Part shown: one piece after another, positions 7,608 to 15,825 of the stretch | Layout of the letters: each line of letters opens with the position of its first letter | Numbering within the stretch: the stretch's first letter is position 1 | NCBI RefSeq assembly: GCF_030067815.1 | Contig: NZ_CP125968.1 | Span: forward strand, 3,526,001 to 3,590,000 | Direction: 5' to 3' | Source: Sporosarcina thermotolerans | GTDB lineage: Bacteria > Bacillota > Bacilli > Bacillales_A > Planococcaceae | Length of the DNA stretch: 64,000 nt | Translations under genes and position numbers: made by a program | The notes under the pieces: generated by a model | Told to the model about the DNA's origin: nothing | The model's database searches: none | What the model saw: only the letters and a program-made list of their open reading frames with translations

Positions 7608-8369
7608 TCAAGGTTTTATTTCATTCATATGTTCTTTAATCGTCTTTTCTGTTAATTGGCCTGTAACAATGTCCACAATTATTCCGTCTGGGTTAATCAA
7701 GACCGTCGTCGGAAGTGGGACTATATTATATAAGTCCATGACTTCTCGGCCCGTATCGATCATTATCGGGAAATCCAGCTTGTAGTTGCTGGCAAATTCA
7801 TTGACAGCAGACTCCGATTGTCCAATATTAACAGCAAAAACTTGAACGCCCTGGTCTTTAAATTGGTGGTATTGTTTATTAAGATCAGGCATCTCACTTT
7901 TGCTGGGCGCAGCCCAAGTTCCCCAAAAATACAGATACACAGCTTTGCCATTATAATCAGATAAACGATGTTGATTCCCGTCGATATCCGTAAGGGTAAA
8001 ATCGGGAGCGACATCACCGACTTTTACTTCAGTAGAATTTACAGTTCCACTATCTGCATCGTCAGTTCCGCCCGAAAGCGTGTAAGAGGCAGCTAGAATA
8101 CCCCCTGCAGCTACAATCCAAAAACCAATTTTATATGCTGCACCTAGTAACCCAAATATAAGTCCGATAATCGCCGTGCCTCTTTTGTATTTCTTTCTCA
8201 TCCCTATTAATCCGAAAATAACTGCGAGTAACCAAACAGGTGCCATAAACCAGCCTAAATAGGGTATTAAGCCTACAATAAATCCGATAATTCCTAATAC
8301 CAATGCCGTTGTGGCTGCACCATTTGATTGATTTTGAATAATGATGGTTTCTCTATTTTGTGCTTCCAT
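7608..8369 (-). CDS. Membrane-anchored TlpA/ResA-like protein lacking the CxxC motif
   Basis: 253 residues from ATG 8369 behind GGGGGAGATTCG. Residues 20-95 hold three hydrophobic segments (ALVLGIIGFIVGLIPYLGWF; FGLIGMR...; AAGGILAASYTL). A periplasm-side thioredoxin fold follows: VGDVAPDFTLTDIDGNQHRL, YLYFWGTWAAPSKSEMPDL, VFAVNIGQS, VPLPTTVLINPDGII. In ResA/TlpA the active site is W-C-x-x-C; here it reads WAAPS, so both cysteines are gone while the cis-proline loop (PLPTT) remains. Thiol-disulfide exchange is therefore not possible; it may be a binding or scaffold protein. The gene stands alone. Confidence 0.75.
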   Translation of the reverse strand: MEAQNRETIIIQNQSNGAATTALVLGIIGFIVGLIPYLGWFMAPVWLLAVIFGLIGMRKKYKRGTAIIGLIFGLLGAAYKIGFWIVAAGGILAASYTLSGGTDDADSGTVNSTEVKVGDVAPDFTLTDIDGNQHRLSDYNGKAVYLYFWGTWAAPSKSEMPDLNKQYHQFKDQGVQVFAVNIGQSESAVNEFASNYKLDFPIMIDTGREVMDLYNIVPLPTTVLINPDGIIVDIVTGQLTEKTIKEHMNEIKP

Positions 8370-8428
8370 CGAATCTCCCCCTTTTTTAAAAAACACAACT
8401 TTAAAAATATAACACTATCAATTAAACA

Positions 8429-8470
8429 AAATAAAGCAAAATGCCCTTACGTTGGCACTTTGCTTTATTT
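8429..8470. terminator. Bidirectional terminator-like hairpin
   Basis: AAATAAAGCAAA and TGCC pair with GGCA and TTTGCTTTATTT; A/T runs on both sides. It lies upstream of the TlpA-like gene. Confidence 0.6.
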
Positions 8471-8517
8471 TACCATAGAACAAAAAAAAATTAATTTCTG
8501 TCCATAGTATTACAAAC

Positions 8518-8577
8518 GGTATGAAACGGGTAGTAATCCATTGCTACGACCATTGGCCTCTTCGTTTCGATCGGGTT
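8518..8577 (-). pseudogene. Fragment of a second RAYT gene
   Basis: The minus strand reads RNPIETKRPMV-VAM-YYP, which aligns with HRNPIETKEPMVDSMEQY of the RAYT at 448. About 20 codons survive. The fragment ends 12 nt before palindromic repeat copy 7. Confidence 0.65.
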
Positions 8578-8588
8578 ACGTAAAAAAC

Positions 8589-8635
8589 GGTACCAGGTTC
8601 TGGAACAATTCAGAATTCAACGAGAACCTGGTACC
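8589..8635 (+). repeat. Palindromic repeat copy 7
   Basis: Perfect 12-nt arms GGTACCAGGTTC / GAACCTGGTACC around TGGAACAATTCAGAATTCAA. Confidence 0.92.
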
Positions 8636-8639
8636 GAAA

Positions 8640-8743
8640 TTAATTGGAATTCTTCTTGAGTTCGAATGATAACGCTGCTTGTGCTTTTTCTAGATAGGCA
8701 TCCGGATCCATCTGAAAAGCCCGCAACTTTTTTAAGAAAAAAC
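8640..8743 (-). pseudogene. Orphan C-terminal gene fragment
   Basis: An open minus-strand frame between repeats 7 and 8 reads KLRAFQMDPDAYLEKAQAA then SFELKKNSN and stop, with no start codon of its own. It looks like the tail of a soluble protein cut off at the repeat. Source not recognised. Confidence 0.35.
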
Positions 8744-8790
8744 GGTACCAGGTTCCGGAACAATTCTGAATTCAACGAGAACCTGGTACT
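8744..8790 (+). repeat. Palindromic repeat copy 8
   Basis: Left arm GGTACCAGGTTC, right arm GAACCTGGTACT; centre CGGAACAATTCTGAATTCAA. Confidence 0.9.
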
Positions 8791-8847
8791 TGAAATTACG
8801 TTGCCCGTTACATGCATAGTTTTTAATAAGTTATCAAAATGATAATA

Positions 8848-8878
8848 CAAGCCCCCATCTATTGTAAGTTGGGGGCTA
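8848..8878. terminator. Terminator-like hairpin after the ugd fragment
   Basis: AGCCCCCA pairs with TGGGGGCT. It occupies the same position relative to the ugd fragment as the terminator after the full ugd at 58062. Confidence 0.55.
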
Positions 8879-8892
8879 TTTGACGCTTACGC

Positions 8893-9046
8893 TCCCTACA
8901 ATAACTCTTGACGGATAAAGATTATCATAGATAGCTCGTCCCTCCCGAAGAAACTCAGGAGAGAAAAGGATATTATCCGTCTTAAAACGCTGACGTACCG
9001 ATTCCGTGTAGCCAACATAGTAGACTTAATCACCATGACAGCAATA
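8893..9046 (-). pseudogene. Internal fragment of UDP-glucose 6-dehydrogenase (ugd)
   Basis: About 150 nt closely match the complete ugd copy at 58745-58905: the minus strand encodes VMVIKST, a degraded middle, then [22 protein letters not shown] across small indels. Here the FSPEF codons are in frame, unlike in both larger ugd copies. The Rossmann start and the catalytic Cys region are missing. It ends 15 nt before palindromic repeat copy 9. A relic, not functional. Confidence 0.75.
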
Positions 9047-9060
9047 AGTTTAGTGTAGGC

Positions 9061-9105
9061 TACCAGTTTCCGGAACAATTCCGAATTCAATGAGAACCTG
9101 TTACC
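9061..9105 (+). repeat. Palindromic repeat copy 9
   Basis: TACCAGTTTCCGGAACAATT then CCGAATTCAATGAGAACCTG, flank TTACCCGAAAAT. Confidence 0.85.
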
Positions 9106-9425
9106 CGAAAATCATACGTGAAACGATCACGAGTTTATATTGAATAGGCTGTATCCCTGCAGGATGAAACGCAAGATCCTTTCGCGTCGCGGAAACACGC
9201 GCCTATAACGTTCTGTGATGGTGAAGTTTTTAAAAAATAACTTTGAAAGCTTTGGTTTCGTGCGGCCATTTTTCTTGAATTAGATGGCTTGACTTATATT
9301 ACATTATACGCTGGTACCCGAAGAATTTAGAAAAATAATATAATTTAAGGTTGGGACTTTTATGGTAAGATTTTGATAGTATAGAAAAATGTTAGGAACT
9401 AACAAAGAAAAAGAGGTGACACAAG
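9106..9425. other. Intergenic, no gene recognised
   Basis: Contains the upstream region of the membrane-protein gene at 9426. Its start is preceded by AAAAAGAGGTGACACAAG. No other signal was recognised. Confidence 0.5.
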
Positions 9426-9974
9426 ATGTTTGCTGGCATATCAATATTAATTGTATTGGGTATAATATTTAAATTTTATCGAGCTACAAAGATAATAGAA
9501 GATTTTGCAAAAATATGGAGTGTTAATAGATTAGGTTTAATCATCAGCATAGTATTTACTACATTAGCTTTCACTTTAATTATGAATTTAGATGGGTGGA
9601 TTTCAACGGTTTGGAACCTTTTATGGCTCAATCTACTAATTTGGAACCGTACTATTAGGTACATACCTTTATTCATACTAAGATTCGCCATTATATTAAT
9701 TCCTTTTACTTTAGCTATTGACGCATTAATGGGTGATATAATTTTTGGTGAGAGTGCTGATCTTGGAATCAGTGTAGGGGAAGACGATATAGTAAACAGC
9801 CATTTCGTTAATCCACACGATGTAAGTGGCTACACTCGAGGTGATGGAACTGTTGTTGAGGGCTATTACAGGGACGGAGACGGTAATACTGACATCAATT
9901 TATCAAAAGAAGATGGCGGAGGATACATAAGAACGAATCCGGACGGAGACCCGTCAAATAATTTAAATTCTTAG
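9426..9974 (+). CDS. Membrane protein with C-terminal DGDGNT-type tail
   Basis: 182 residues behind a strong AGAGGTGACACAAG. Three or four hydrophobic helices lie within residues 1-105. The polar tail VSGYTRGDGTVVEGYYRDGD then GGGYIRTNPDGDPSNN is Gly/Asp rich. Similar GYTRSDGT-VxxYxRTNPDG tails occur at the end of many otherwise unrelated Bacillales membrane and surface proteins; the tail's function is unknown. It is followed after 15 nt by another membrane-protein gene, so the two probably form an operon between repeats 9 and 10. Confidence 0.6.
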   Translation: MFAGISILIVLGIIFKFYRATKIIEDFAKIWSVNRLGLIISIVFTTLAFTLIMNLDGWISTVWNLLWLNLLIWNRTIRYIPLFILRFAIILIPFTLAIDALMGDIIFGESADLGISVGEDDIVNSHFVNPHDVSGYTRGDGTVVEGYYRDGDGNTDINLSKEDGGGYIRTNPDGDPSNNLNS

Positions 9975-9989
9975 GGGGATTTATATGTT

Positions 9990-10381
9990 ATGAAAAATTT
10001 ATTCTTTATTATTATAATAGGTATTGTATTAATATCTATATTAATATTTATTTCAAGCCATATTGTAACAATATTAGCTGTCATTTCCTTTATCGTCTTA
10101 CTCATCGGCCTTTTTTCATTAGACTCTTTAAATAAATTGGAAGTACAGAATCATATAAAATTAATTAGTAAATCACAATACAAAACACTTCTGTCCGCTT
10201 ATATAAGTTGTATGTATTTAACCCAAGTTTACTACAATGATACTTATTCACATTTTACCAATGAGCGGGTGTTTCCGAATCTTTATTAGTTTTCTTAGCT
10301 TTCGCGCCAGGAGCGGTTGTTATGATGTATGTCTTAATAAGTGCTTCTTTAAAGTGGAACTCCTTCAACAAAAGTATTTAA
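9990..10381 (+). pseudogene. Small membrane protein, one frameshift
   Basis: Starts at ATG 9990 behind TTAGGGGGATT. Residues 1-45 form two hydrophobic helices (NLFFIIIIGIVLISILIFI; HIVTILAVISFIVLLIGLF). The frame ends early at 10289, but shifting by one base near 10268 continues as SESLLVFLAFAPGAVVMMYV then LISASLKWNSFNKSI, a third helix, and stops at 10381. The repaired protein has about 130 residues. Function unknown; cotranscribed with the preceding membrane protein. Confidence 0.5.
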
Positions 10382-10391
10382 AATTAAAAAC

Positions 10392-10440
10392 GGTACCAGG
10401 GTTCGGGAACAATTCCGAATTCAATGAGAACCTGGTATCC
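10392..10440 (+). repeat. Palindromic repeat copy 10
   Basis: GGTACCAGGGTTCGGGAACA (one extra G in the left arm) then ATTCCGAATTCAATGAGAAC and CTGGTATCC. Confidence 0.9.
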
Positions 10441-10484
10441 GAAATCTATGAAAAAGGGCCCTCAAATGAGGACTCTCTTAGTTG

Positions 10485-10748
10485 TTACAAAGAAACTTCT
10501 ATATGTGCAAAGTCTTGATAGTCGAGTTCATTTACGTCAATTTCACGAGATCTCATAAGGTCAATTAGAGTGGCTACTTTCATGGAAACTTTAGCACTAA
10601 AAACTGGCTCTTCAAAGTTATTATTAAAAACTTTACAAGGTACGTTCTTTACAACGTATTTCTGATCACTATCCAAAAACTCATAGTCTTGTGTGTATAC
10701 AGGTTTATTGCCAACCATAGCACTAACCCCCAATGTAGATGATACCAT
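10485..10748 (-). CDS. Hypothetical protein, 87 aa
   Basis: Starts at ATG 10748 behind AGGGGTGAAAAAG. A soluble, mildly acidic protein (MVSSTLGVSAMVGNKPVYTQ ... DYQDFAHIEVSL) with one cysteine and no membrane segment. I do not recognise the family. It lies downstream of another small minus-strand gene (10836), probably in the same transcript, between repeats 10 and 11. Confidence 0.5.
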   Translation of the reverse strand: MVSSTLGVSAMVGNKPVYTQDYEFLDSDQKYVVKNVPCKVFNNNFEEPVFSAKVSMKVATLIDLMRSREIDVNELDYQDFAHIEVSL

Positions 10749-10835
10749 TCTTTTTCACCCCTAAATATGTATATTTGTACGTCTAAGTTACAGTTTAACT
10801 ATTATGTTGCATTTTATACCCTATTAGTAACTTAT

Positions 10836-11078
10836 TCAATCATTATTGTTTTGTTTGGACTTTGCTATCTTCAACATTTGTTCTCTTAAGTCATCTGGGA
10901 AGAGAGGTTGCATTAAGTCTTTTTTAACGTTTTCTAAAGTAATTGTAACAACCGAAATTTCAAAGCCCTCCTCGATCTCATGCCCTTTAAAGCTAATTGC
11001 TGTCTTTTCTCTTTTGGGACGATTTTGGAGAGTATATGTAAGTTCTGTCTTTCCTTTGTACTGAGCTTTTTGAACCAG
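10836..11078 (-). CDS. Hypothetical protein, 5' end replaced by repeats
   Basis: About 75 native codons survive (KAQYKGKTELTYTLQNRPKR ... DDLREQMLKIAKSKQNNND). The frame is open further upstream to 11177, but those 37 codons are just the translation of palindromic repeat 11 (TRFSLNSELFQNLVPF) and repeat B, so the natural start has been lost or lies inside. A basic, soluble protein; family not recognised. The repeat insertion appears to have displaced its start and promoter. Confidence 0.4.
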   Translation of the reverse strand: MVQKAQYKGKTELTYTLQNRPKREKTAISFKGHEIEEGFEISVVTITLENVKKDLMQPLFPDDLREQMLKIAKSKQNNND

Positions 11079-11082
11079 AAAA

Positions 11083-11129
11083 GGTACCAGGTTCTGGAAC
11101 AATTCCGAATTCAATGAGAACCTGGTACC
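11083..11129 (+). repeat. Palindromic repeat copy 11
   Basis: Perfect consensus arms GGTACCAGGTTC / GAACCTGGTACC around TGGAACAATTCCGAATTC. Confidence 0.92.
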
Positions 11130-11136
11130 CAAAATT

Positions 11137-11187
11137 GTAAGTATACTTCTAGTGCCACCTGCCGAACTGCTTGTCATACGTCAGATA
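11137..11187 (+). repeat. Dispersed repeat B, copy 2
   Basis: Matches 5172-5217 and 16928-16975 (TATACTTCTAGTGCCACCTG then CCGAACTGCTTGTCATACGT). It ends at CAGAT, immediately before palindromic repeat 12. Confidence 0.8.
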
Positions 11188-11193
11188 GTGAAA

Positions 11194-11240
11194 GGTACCA
11201 GGTTCTAAAACAATTCAGAATTCAATGAGAACCTGGTACT
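11194..11240 (+). repeat. Palindromic repeat copy 12
   Basis: GGTACCAGGTTC / GAACCTGGTACT around TAAAACAATTCAGAATTC; flank CGAAATT. Confidence 0.9.
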
Positions 11241-11291
11241 CGAAATTAATATCGGCAGCATTGGACATTAAGCAGCGGCATAATGAATTGA

Positions 11292-11335
11292 CTCAGGTTC
11301 TGGGACAATTCAGAATTCAACGAGAACCTGGTACC
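11292..11335 (+). repeat. Palindromic repeat copy 13
   Basis: CTCAGGTTCTGGGACAATTC then AGAATTCAACGAGAACCTGG and TACC. The preceding 45 nt are shared with the flank of copy 14. Confidence 0.85.
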
Positions 11336-11339
11336 AGAA

Positions 11340-11434
11340 ATTAACACCGTATAAAATTCAATTGTATGCGGGGTTTGGCGGAAGCAACAAAGAAGTAAGA
11401 AAATTAATTTTGGAAGCGTTGGAGGAATATAGCT
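11340..11434 (+). pseudogene. C-terminal end of a Tn7-type TnsD/TniQ-like gene
   Basis: The plus strand reads TPYKIQLYAGFGGSNKEVRK then LILEALEEYS and stop, as in the C terminus of TnsD-like target-selection proteins. It begins directly at the edge of palindromic repeat 13. The nucleotides AACACCGTATAAAATTC also occur at 16816 inside the other tnsD fragment, just where that one diverges. The two pieces thus look like complementary parts of one broken gene. Confidence 0.6.
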
Positions 11435-11565
11435 AACGGGGGCTTTAACGGAATTAGTGAATAGAATAGGGGTTCATTTTTTCATGAGGATACCATTCTG
11501 TAAGAGTGATATGTGGTGAGGAAATAAAGGGTTTAAGGGGTGGACATTCAAGTTTAATCCATCCC

Positions 11566-12252
11566 TCATTTTTTAAATCTATAACCCACTCCCCAAATTG
11601 TTTCGACAAATTGTGGATTCGATGGGTCCCTTTCAATCTTTTCCCTAATCTTCCTTATATGAACGGTAACTGTATTTACATCCCCAATTGAATCATAGCC
11701 CCAGATTCGCTCCATCAAATGTTCTTTGGTAAAAACGATGTTTGGATTTGTGGCTAAAAATTTTAAAAGATCAAACTCCTTGGCAGTAAGTGTTTTCTCT
11801 TCATCATTTACAAACACACGCCTTGAGTCACTTTGTATAAGTAGCCCCCCAGCTTGAATGTCATTTTGTTTATGTTTACGGTTCATTAGGCGGTCATATC
11901 TTGATATATGAGCTTTTACCCTAGCAACTAATTCATTGGGGTTAAACGGCTTCAAAATATAATCGTCGGCACCTCGGTCAAAGCCCCGAATTTTATCTAT
12001 GTCTTCTTTTCGGGCTGTTACCATTAGGATAGGTATGACTAATGTTTCCCTGAGTTTTTTGCATATTTCGAAACCATCCATCCCAGGAAGCATTAAATCT
12101 AAAAGAATAAGATTATATAAATTAGTTGTGGCGAGTCTTAGACCTTCTTCACCGGTTGTTGCAATATCACTTTCAAACCCATTAACCTCTAAATAATCCT
12201 GTTCCAATACTGCAATATTCATCTCATCTTCTATGATTAAAATTCTTTGCAT
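11566..12252 (-). CDS. Two-component response regulator, OmpR/PhoB family
   Basis: 228 residues: a receiver domain (DE near residue 9, phospho-acceptor Asp in LILLDLMLPG, conserved Lys in LKPFNPNE) and a C-terminal winged-helix DNA-binding domain (LTAKEFDLLKFLATNPN ... VTVHIRKIREKIE ... WGVGYRFKK). It is transcribed right behind the histidine kinase (5 nt apart) at the end of an operon with an ABC transporter and two small membrane proteins. It most likely controls that operon in response to the transporter's substrate or to membrane stress; the target is not known. Confidence 0.9.
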   Translation of the reverse strand: MQRILIIEDEMNIAVLEQDYLEVNGFESDIATTGEEGLRLATTNLYNLILLDLMLPGMDGFEICKKLRETLVIPILMVTARKEDIDKIRGFDRGADDYILKPFNPNELVARVKAHISRYDRLMNRKHKQNDIQAGGLLIQSDSRRVFVNDEEKTLTAKEFDLLKFLATNPNIVFTKEHLMERIWGYDSIGDVNTVTVHIRKIREKIERDPSNPQFVETIWGVGYRFKK

Positions 12253-12257
12253 TTACA

Positions 12258-13343
12258 TCACCTTTTCATATTAAAATAAATACTTGTACCCGCATCTAAT
12301 TTACTATCAACCCAAACATTGCCACCATGTTCATTAATAATCTTTTTAACGATGGATAATCCAAGTCCACTCCCACCTGTAGAAGAATTTCTTGAAAGAT
12401 CTGTTCGATAAAAACTATTGAAAATATAAGGGATATCTTTTTTTTCGATGCCACTACCATTATCTTTAATTTCTACAGTTACTTCATCTATTCCAGCTGA
12501 TAAACGGACTTGGATTTCCTTATGTTTTTTATTCATATATTTCAAATTGTTTTGGGTAATGTTTGTTACAACACGTCGCAATTTTTCTCTGTCTGCTTTT
12601 ACTAAATAGGAATCTTCCTTGTTGGCCAAAAGAATTATTGAACCTTGCTCTTTTGCCAATTCAAACGATAATTCCTCAACAAAATCAACAAAAAACGTAT
12701 ATAAATTCACTTCTTCGATGTAAAAAGGGGTTTGTTGTAAATCCAACTTAGAGAATAAAAACAAATCATCAATCAGTCCATCCATATGATTTGCTGTCTT
12801 ATATATCGTGTCCATATATCGCTCTAACTTTTCCGGAGTATTAGCCACGCCATCTTGAATGCCTTTTATATAACCTTTGATGGATGTCAGTGGTGTTTTC
12901 AAATCATGAGAAATACTTGCAATCAGCTCTTGTCGGTTTTGCTCATATTGAAGTTGGGCGGACTGGGCTTCTTTTAGTTTTATACGCATCGCTTCAAATG
13001 TATTGGTTAGCTCGCCTAATTCATCCTTTTGATCAGACTTGATGCTGTATTCCAAATTACCATTACTGATTTTCTTTGCAGCAACAGATAGCTCCTTGAT
13101 TGGAGATATGATGCTTTTTGACACATAATAAGTTAGTAGGCCATTTGTTATGATGATAATAAAAACCATAGCAATAAAACGATAACTTAAAAACAACCCC
13201 ATGCCCGAATCTTGTAAATTACCTCTAAAAACGTAAAAGAGTAAATAACCCAAAACTATTTCCGCTAGTAAGAATCCAGTAATTGGAATAATAATCATTC
13301 CTATATTGGATAAAATCAATCGTTTTTTTATAGACAACACCAC
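12258..13343 (-). CDS. Sensor histidine kinase
   Basis: 361 residues: two transmembrane helices (about 10-35 and 50-75) with only a short outside loop, then HAMP (SKSIISPIKELSVAAKKISN), H-box SISHDLKTPLTSI, N-box NITQNNLKYMN, G1 DNGSGIEKKDIP and G2 GGSGLGLSIVKK. The small extracytoplasmic loop suggests sensing within the membrane or through the neighbouring ABC transporter. All catalytic motifs are intact. It is encoded between the transporter genes and the response regulator. Confidence 0.88.
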   Translation of the reverse strand: MVLSIKKRLILSNIGMIIIPITGFLLAEIVLGYLLFYVFRGNLQDSGMGLFLSYRFIAMVFIIIITNGLLTYYVSKSIISPIKELSVAAKKISNGNLEYSIKSDQKDELGELTNTFEAMRIKLKEAQSAQLQYEQNRQELIASISHDLKTPLTSIKGYIKGIQDGVANTPEKLERYMDTIYKTANHMDGLIDDLFLFSKLDLQQTPFYIEEVNLYTFFVDFVEELSFELAKEQGSIILLANKEDSYLVKADREKLRRVVTNITQNNLKYMNKKHKEIQVRLSAGIDEVTVEIKDNGSGIEKKDIPYIFNSFYRTDLSRNSSTGGSGLGLSIVKKIINEHGGNVWVDSKLDAGTSIYFNMKR

Positions 13344-13453
13344 TCACCCCCATTAGCGAAATTCGCTATGCTATTTTTAATCATGACATAATGACTCGTT
13401 TAATGAAACAAATGGGACTGCCAAAATCAACAGCCCCTCACAATTTGACTAAA

Positions 13454-14138
13454 TTATATCTTTTCAAATATCTGTCCATCTTCTATACGCAAGACCCGAT
13501 CACAGAGGTGCAATATTCTTTCATCGTGTGTCACCATAATTGCTGCTTTATTCCTTGTCTTTACTTCATGAGATATCATTTCAACAACCTGTTTTCCACG
13601 TTCCGAATCTAAACTAGCAGTCGGCTCATCTGCCAATACGATATCAGGATCATTCATAAATGCCCTTGCAATAGCAACCCTTTGCTTTTCCCCACCAGAT
13701 AACTTAGCAGGATAAGACTTTGATCTATGACTTAGCCCCAAATGATTTATTAAATCAGTAGCCTTTTTCACATTTTCTTTTTTGCCTGTTTTAGAAATAT
13801 CACTTATTAACATTAATTGTTCCTTAACTGTTAAATAAGATACTAAGTTGGATGATTGAAAAATAAATCCTATTTTGTTCTTTCTTACAGAAGTTAACTT
13901 AGACGGTTTATAGGCTGCTATATTCTCTTGATCTAGGTATCACATTTCCACTGCTTGGTGATAATAATGCACCAATAATGGATAAAAGTGTACTTTTACC
14001 AGAACCCGATGGTCCAACGATGGCAATAAACTCTCCTTTTTTTAATGTTAATGAAATGTCTTTCAATATAGTGATAGACGAATCACCGTCACCAAATCTT
14101 TTTTGAATATGCTCAAGTCTCAATATTTCCTTTGCCAT
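13454..14138 (-). pseudogene. ABC transporter ATPase (LolD/MacB/HrtA type), one frameshift
   Basis: The first part ([20 protein letters not shown]) holds Walker [10 protein letters not shown]. After a one-base shift near 13930, where an extra C is suspected, it continues with FIFQSSNLVSYLTV (Q-loop), signature LSGGEKQRVAIARAF, Walker B DIVLADEPTASLD and H-loop VTHDERIL. Repaired length is about 228 residues, normal for this class. It overlaps the permease stop by one base (14138). The pair resembles HrtAB or MacB-type extrusion systems, which act on membrane-toxic molecules such as haem or peptides; the substrate is not determined. Confidence 0.8.
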
Positions 14139-15202
14139 TATTCAACCCTCCCAATTGCTTCTAGTGCATCAACTTTTGCAACTTTATTGACAGATAATAA
14201 CGAACCTAATAAATTTAAAACTAAAAATAACGCCGCTGTACTTAATACTAAAGTAGGTGAAGTTCTAAAAGGCACTCCTTCTGGGATTACTTGAGTCATA
14301 CCGTAAACGAATAAACTACTAAATACGACACCAATCATTGTAATCAACGTAACTTGAATAATAATCCCCTTTGCAATATAAGATGTAGTTGCTCCTATTG
14401 CCTTTAAAATCCCAAATTGATTTGTTTTTTGTAATGTAATAACGTAAAAAAATACTGTTGAAACAAAAGCAGAGATGATAAATAGAAAGACAACAATCAT
14501 CGTTAATGAACCTTGTGTTTCCTTGTACCCGGGTATAGTCTTTACCGCTTCATTAGATTCCATTGTATCGTACCCAGTTATAGGGGCTTTATCACCTGTA
14601 TAAACAACTGCATTATAAGAAAGTTTATCTTGATATAAAGCATTCATACCCAGTTCAAAATCTGCATAGACAACAGGCATCATCGAATAAGTATGATCTT
14701 TCGTAAAACCAGCAATAACGATTTTTTTGCCTGTATTCTTGTCTGTAATCTCATCATTTAATTTGATTCCAAATATTTGAATACTTTCATCAGCAATTAC
14801 TTCATTTTTGTTTAGCCCACTAAAGTCTTTTCCTTTTACTATTTCTAAATCTGAATATTGATTAGCATTCACTGAAAAATAAACAACATCCACATCTTTT
14901 TCATTCTCTCTTTCTAAAGTGGACATGTTAATAGCTAATGGTGTAGCGTTTTGTTCCAGCTGTTCACTAATATTTTCCACGTCTTTCAAGGTTAAATTCG
15001 ATTTTATAATGGCACCATCAGCCTCTTTGTTCAGCACAATATAATCTGCTTGAATATTTTTAATGGCAGAACTATCACTGAAGCCCAATCCATTGGCTAA
15101 TCCTGTGACGAAAAACACTAAAAACAAGACTGCAATTGTGATGACACTAATTAACGTGTATCGTAATTTTGATTGTTTCATCTCTTTAAATGCTAAAAAC
15201 AT
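14138..15202 (-). CDS. ABC transporter permease, FtsX/HrtB-like
   Basis: 354 residues. An N-terminal helix after [20 protein letters not shown] is followed by a large extracytoplasmic domain (about 40-225) and three C-terminal helices ([59 protein letters not shown]). This is the FtsX/MacB architecture, closest in my judgement to HrtB, the haem-efflux permease that works with HrtA under HssRS control in staphylococci. Here too a two-component system is in the same operon, though the sensor is shorter than HssS. Confidence 0.82.
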   Translation of the reverse strand: MFLAFKEMKQSKLRYTLISVITIAVLFLVFFVTGLANGLGFSDSSAIKNIQADYIVLNKEADGAIIKSNLTLKDVENISEQLEQNATPLAINMSTLERENEKDVDVVYFSVNANQYSDLEIVKGKDFSGLNKNEVIADESIQIFGIKLNDEITDKNTGKKIVIAGFTKDHTYSMMPVVYADFELGMNALYQDKLSYNAVVYTGDKAPITGYDTMESNEAVKTIPGYKETQGSLTMIVVFLFIISAFVSTVFFYVITLQKTNQFGILKAIGATTSYIAKGIIIQVTLITMIGVVFSSLFVYGMTQVIPEGVPFRTSPTLVLSTAALFLVLNLLGSLLSVNKVAKVDALEAIGRVE

Positions 15203-15216
15203 ATTTACTCTACTCC

Positions 15217-15399
15217 TTATTTTTTATTATAAATCAGCACGACTAATGTACAAAGGATGGCAGTATAAAATGGTAAAAATTTGATGCCTATTGGTTTCTG
15301 GAATATAAGCATTCCCAATATACCAATGAACTCAGATAAGATGATTCCGAGAATAAAGCCGCCAAATATTCCCGCTAATATGCCTAATAATAGTTTCAT
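15217..15399 (-). CDS. Small membrane protein, DUF5957-like
   Basis: 60 residues forming two hydrophobic helices: LLGILAGIFGGFILGIILSE and, after the GIKFLPFY motif, TAILCTLVVLIYN. The combination GxxLG-I-SEfIGI ... GIKFLPxY is typical of DUF5957 proteins of Bacillales. It lies 14 nt upstream of the permease, so is part of the operon. Role unknown. Confidence 0.65.
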   Translation of the reverse strand: MKLLLGILAGIFGGFILGIILSEFIGILGMLIFQKPIGIKFLPFYTAILCTLVVLIYNKK

Positions 15400-15414
15400 T
15401 CATCAATCTTCCTT

Positions 15415-15825
15415 TCATAGATTCTTGCGAAAAATTAATTTCCATGATTTTGAAAGTAATAAAAATGATAGGACAAAAAGCAGAATGCCAACTACCGGAT
15501 GTATAGATCCCACCCATGGTAATACAGACCTAATATTTGCGGTAAAATACATCAAATAAATTGAAAGAAAAATTCCACTTAACTGCCAATAAGCCCAACG
15601 TGGTAAGGAACCTAATATAGCGAAGATAAGCATTAATACTGGTAAATTAAATCCAAACAAATGAACAAACTTAATATGCTTTGACCAATAAACTGGATAC
15701 TCAAAAATTGCTTTTCCTCCTAGATAAAACTGTACAAAAATACATAGGGTAAAAAGAATTGTTAAGATGAAAAAAATGATTCTTCCAACACGAATTCTAC
15801 TATTATTTACTTCCAATTTGTTCAC
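15415..15825 (-). CDS. Membrane protein, DUF6220-like
   Basis: 136 residues with four hydrophobic helices (IIFFILTILFTLCIFVQFYL; FGFNLPVLMLIFAILGSLP; YWQLSGIFLSIYLMYFTA; GILLFVLSFLLLSKSW). The spacing and the H-FGFNLP, P-W and IHPVVG motifs fit the DUF6220 family of unknown function. It is the first gene of the operon running to 11566, with CAGGAGGTGAACAAATTG at its start, where a TTG a few codons in is an alternative start. The operon promoter should lie in the AT-rich region just upstream (15826-15960). Confidence 0.65.
   Translation of the reverse strand: MNKLEVNNSRIRVGRIIFFILTILFTLCIFVQFYLGGKAIFEYPVYWSKHIKFVHLFGFNLPVLMLIFAILGSLPRWAYWQLSGIFLSIYLMYFTANIRSVLPWVGSIHPVVGILLFVLSFLLLSKSWKLIFRKNL

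Noticed and set aside
8617..8850. 77-aa minus-strand protein
   Set aside because: It is mostly the translation of palindromic repeats 7 and 8 (TRFSLNSELFRNLVPF) and has no ribosome binding site.
8896..9090. 64-aa minus-strand protein
   Set aside because: An out-of-frame reading of the ugd relic joined to repeat 9.
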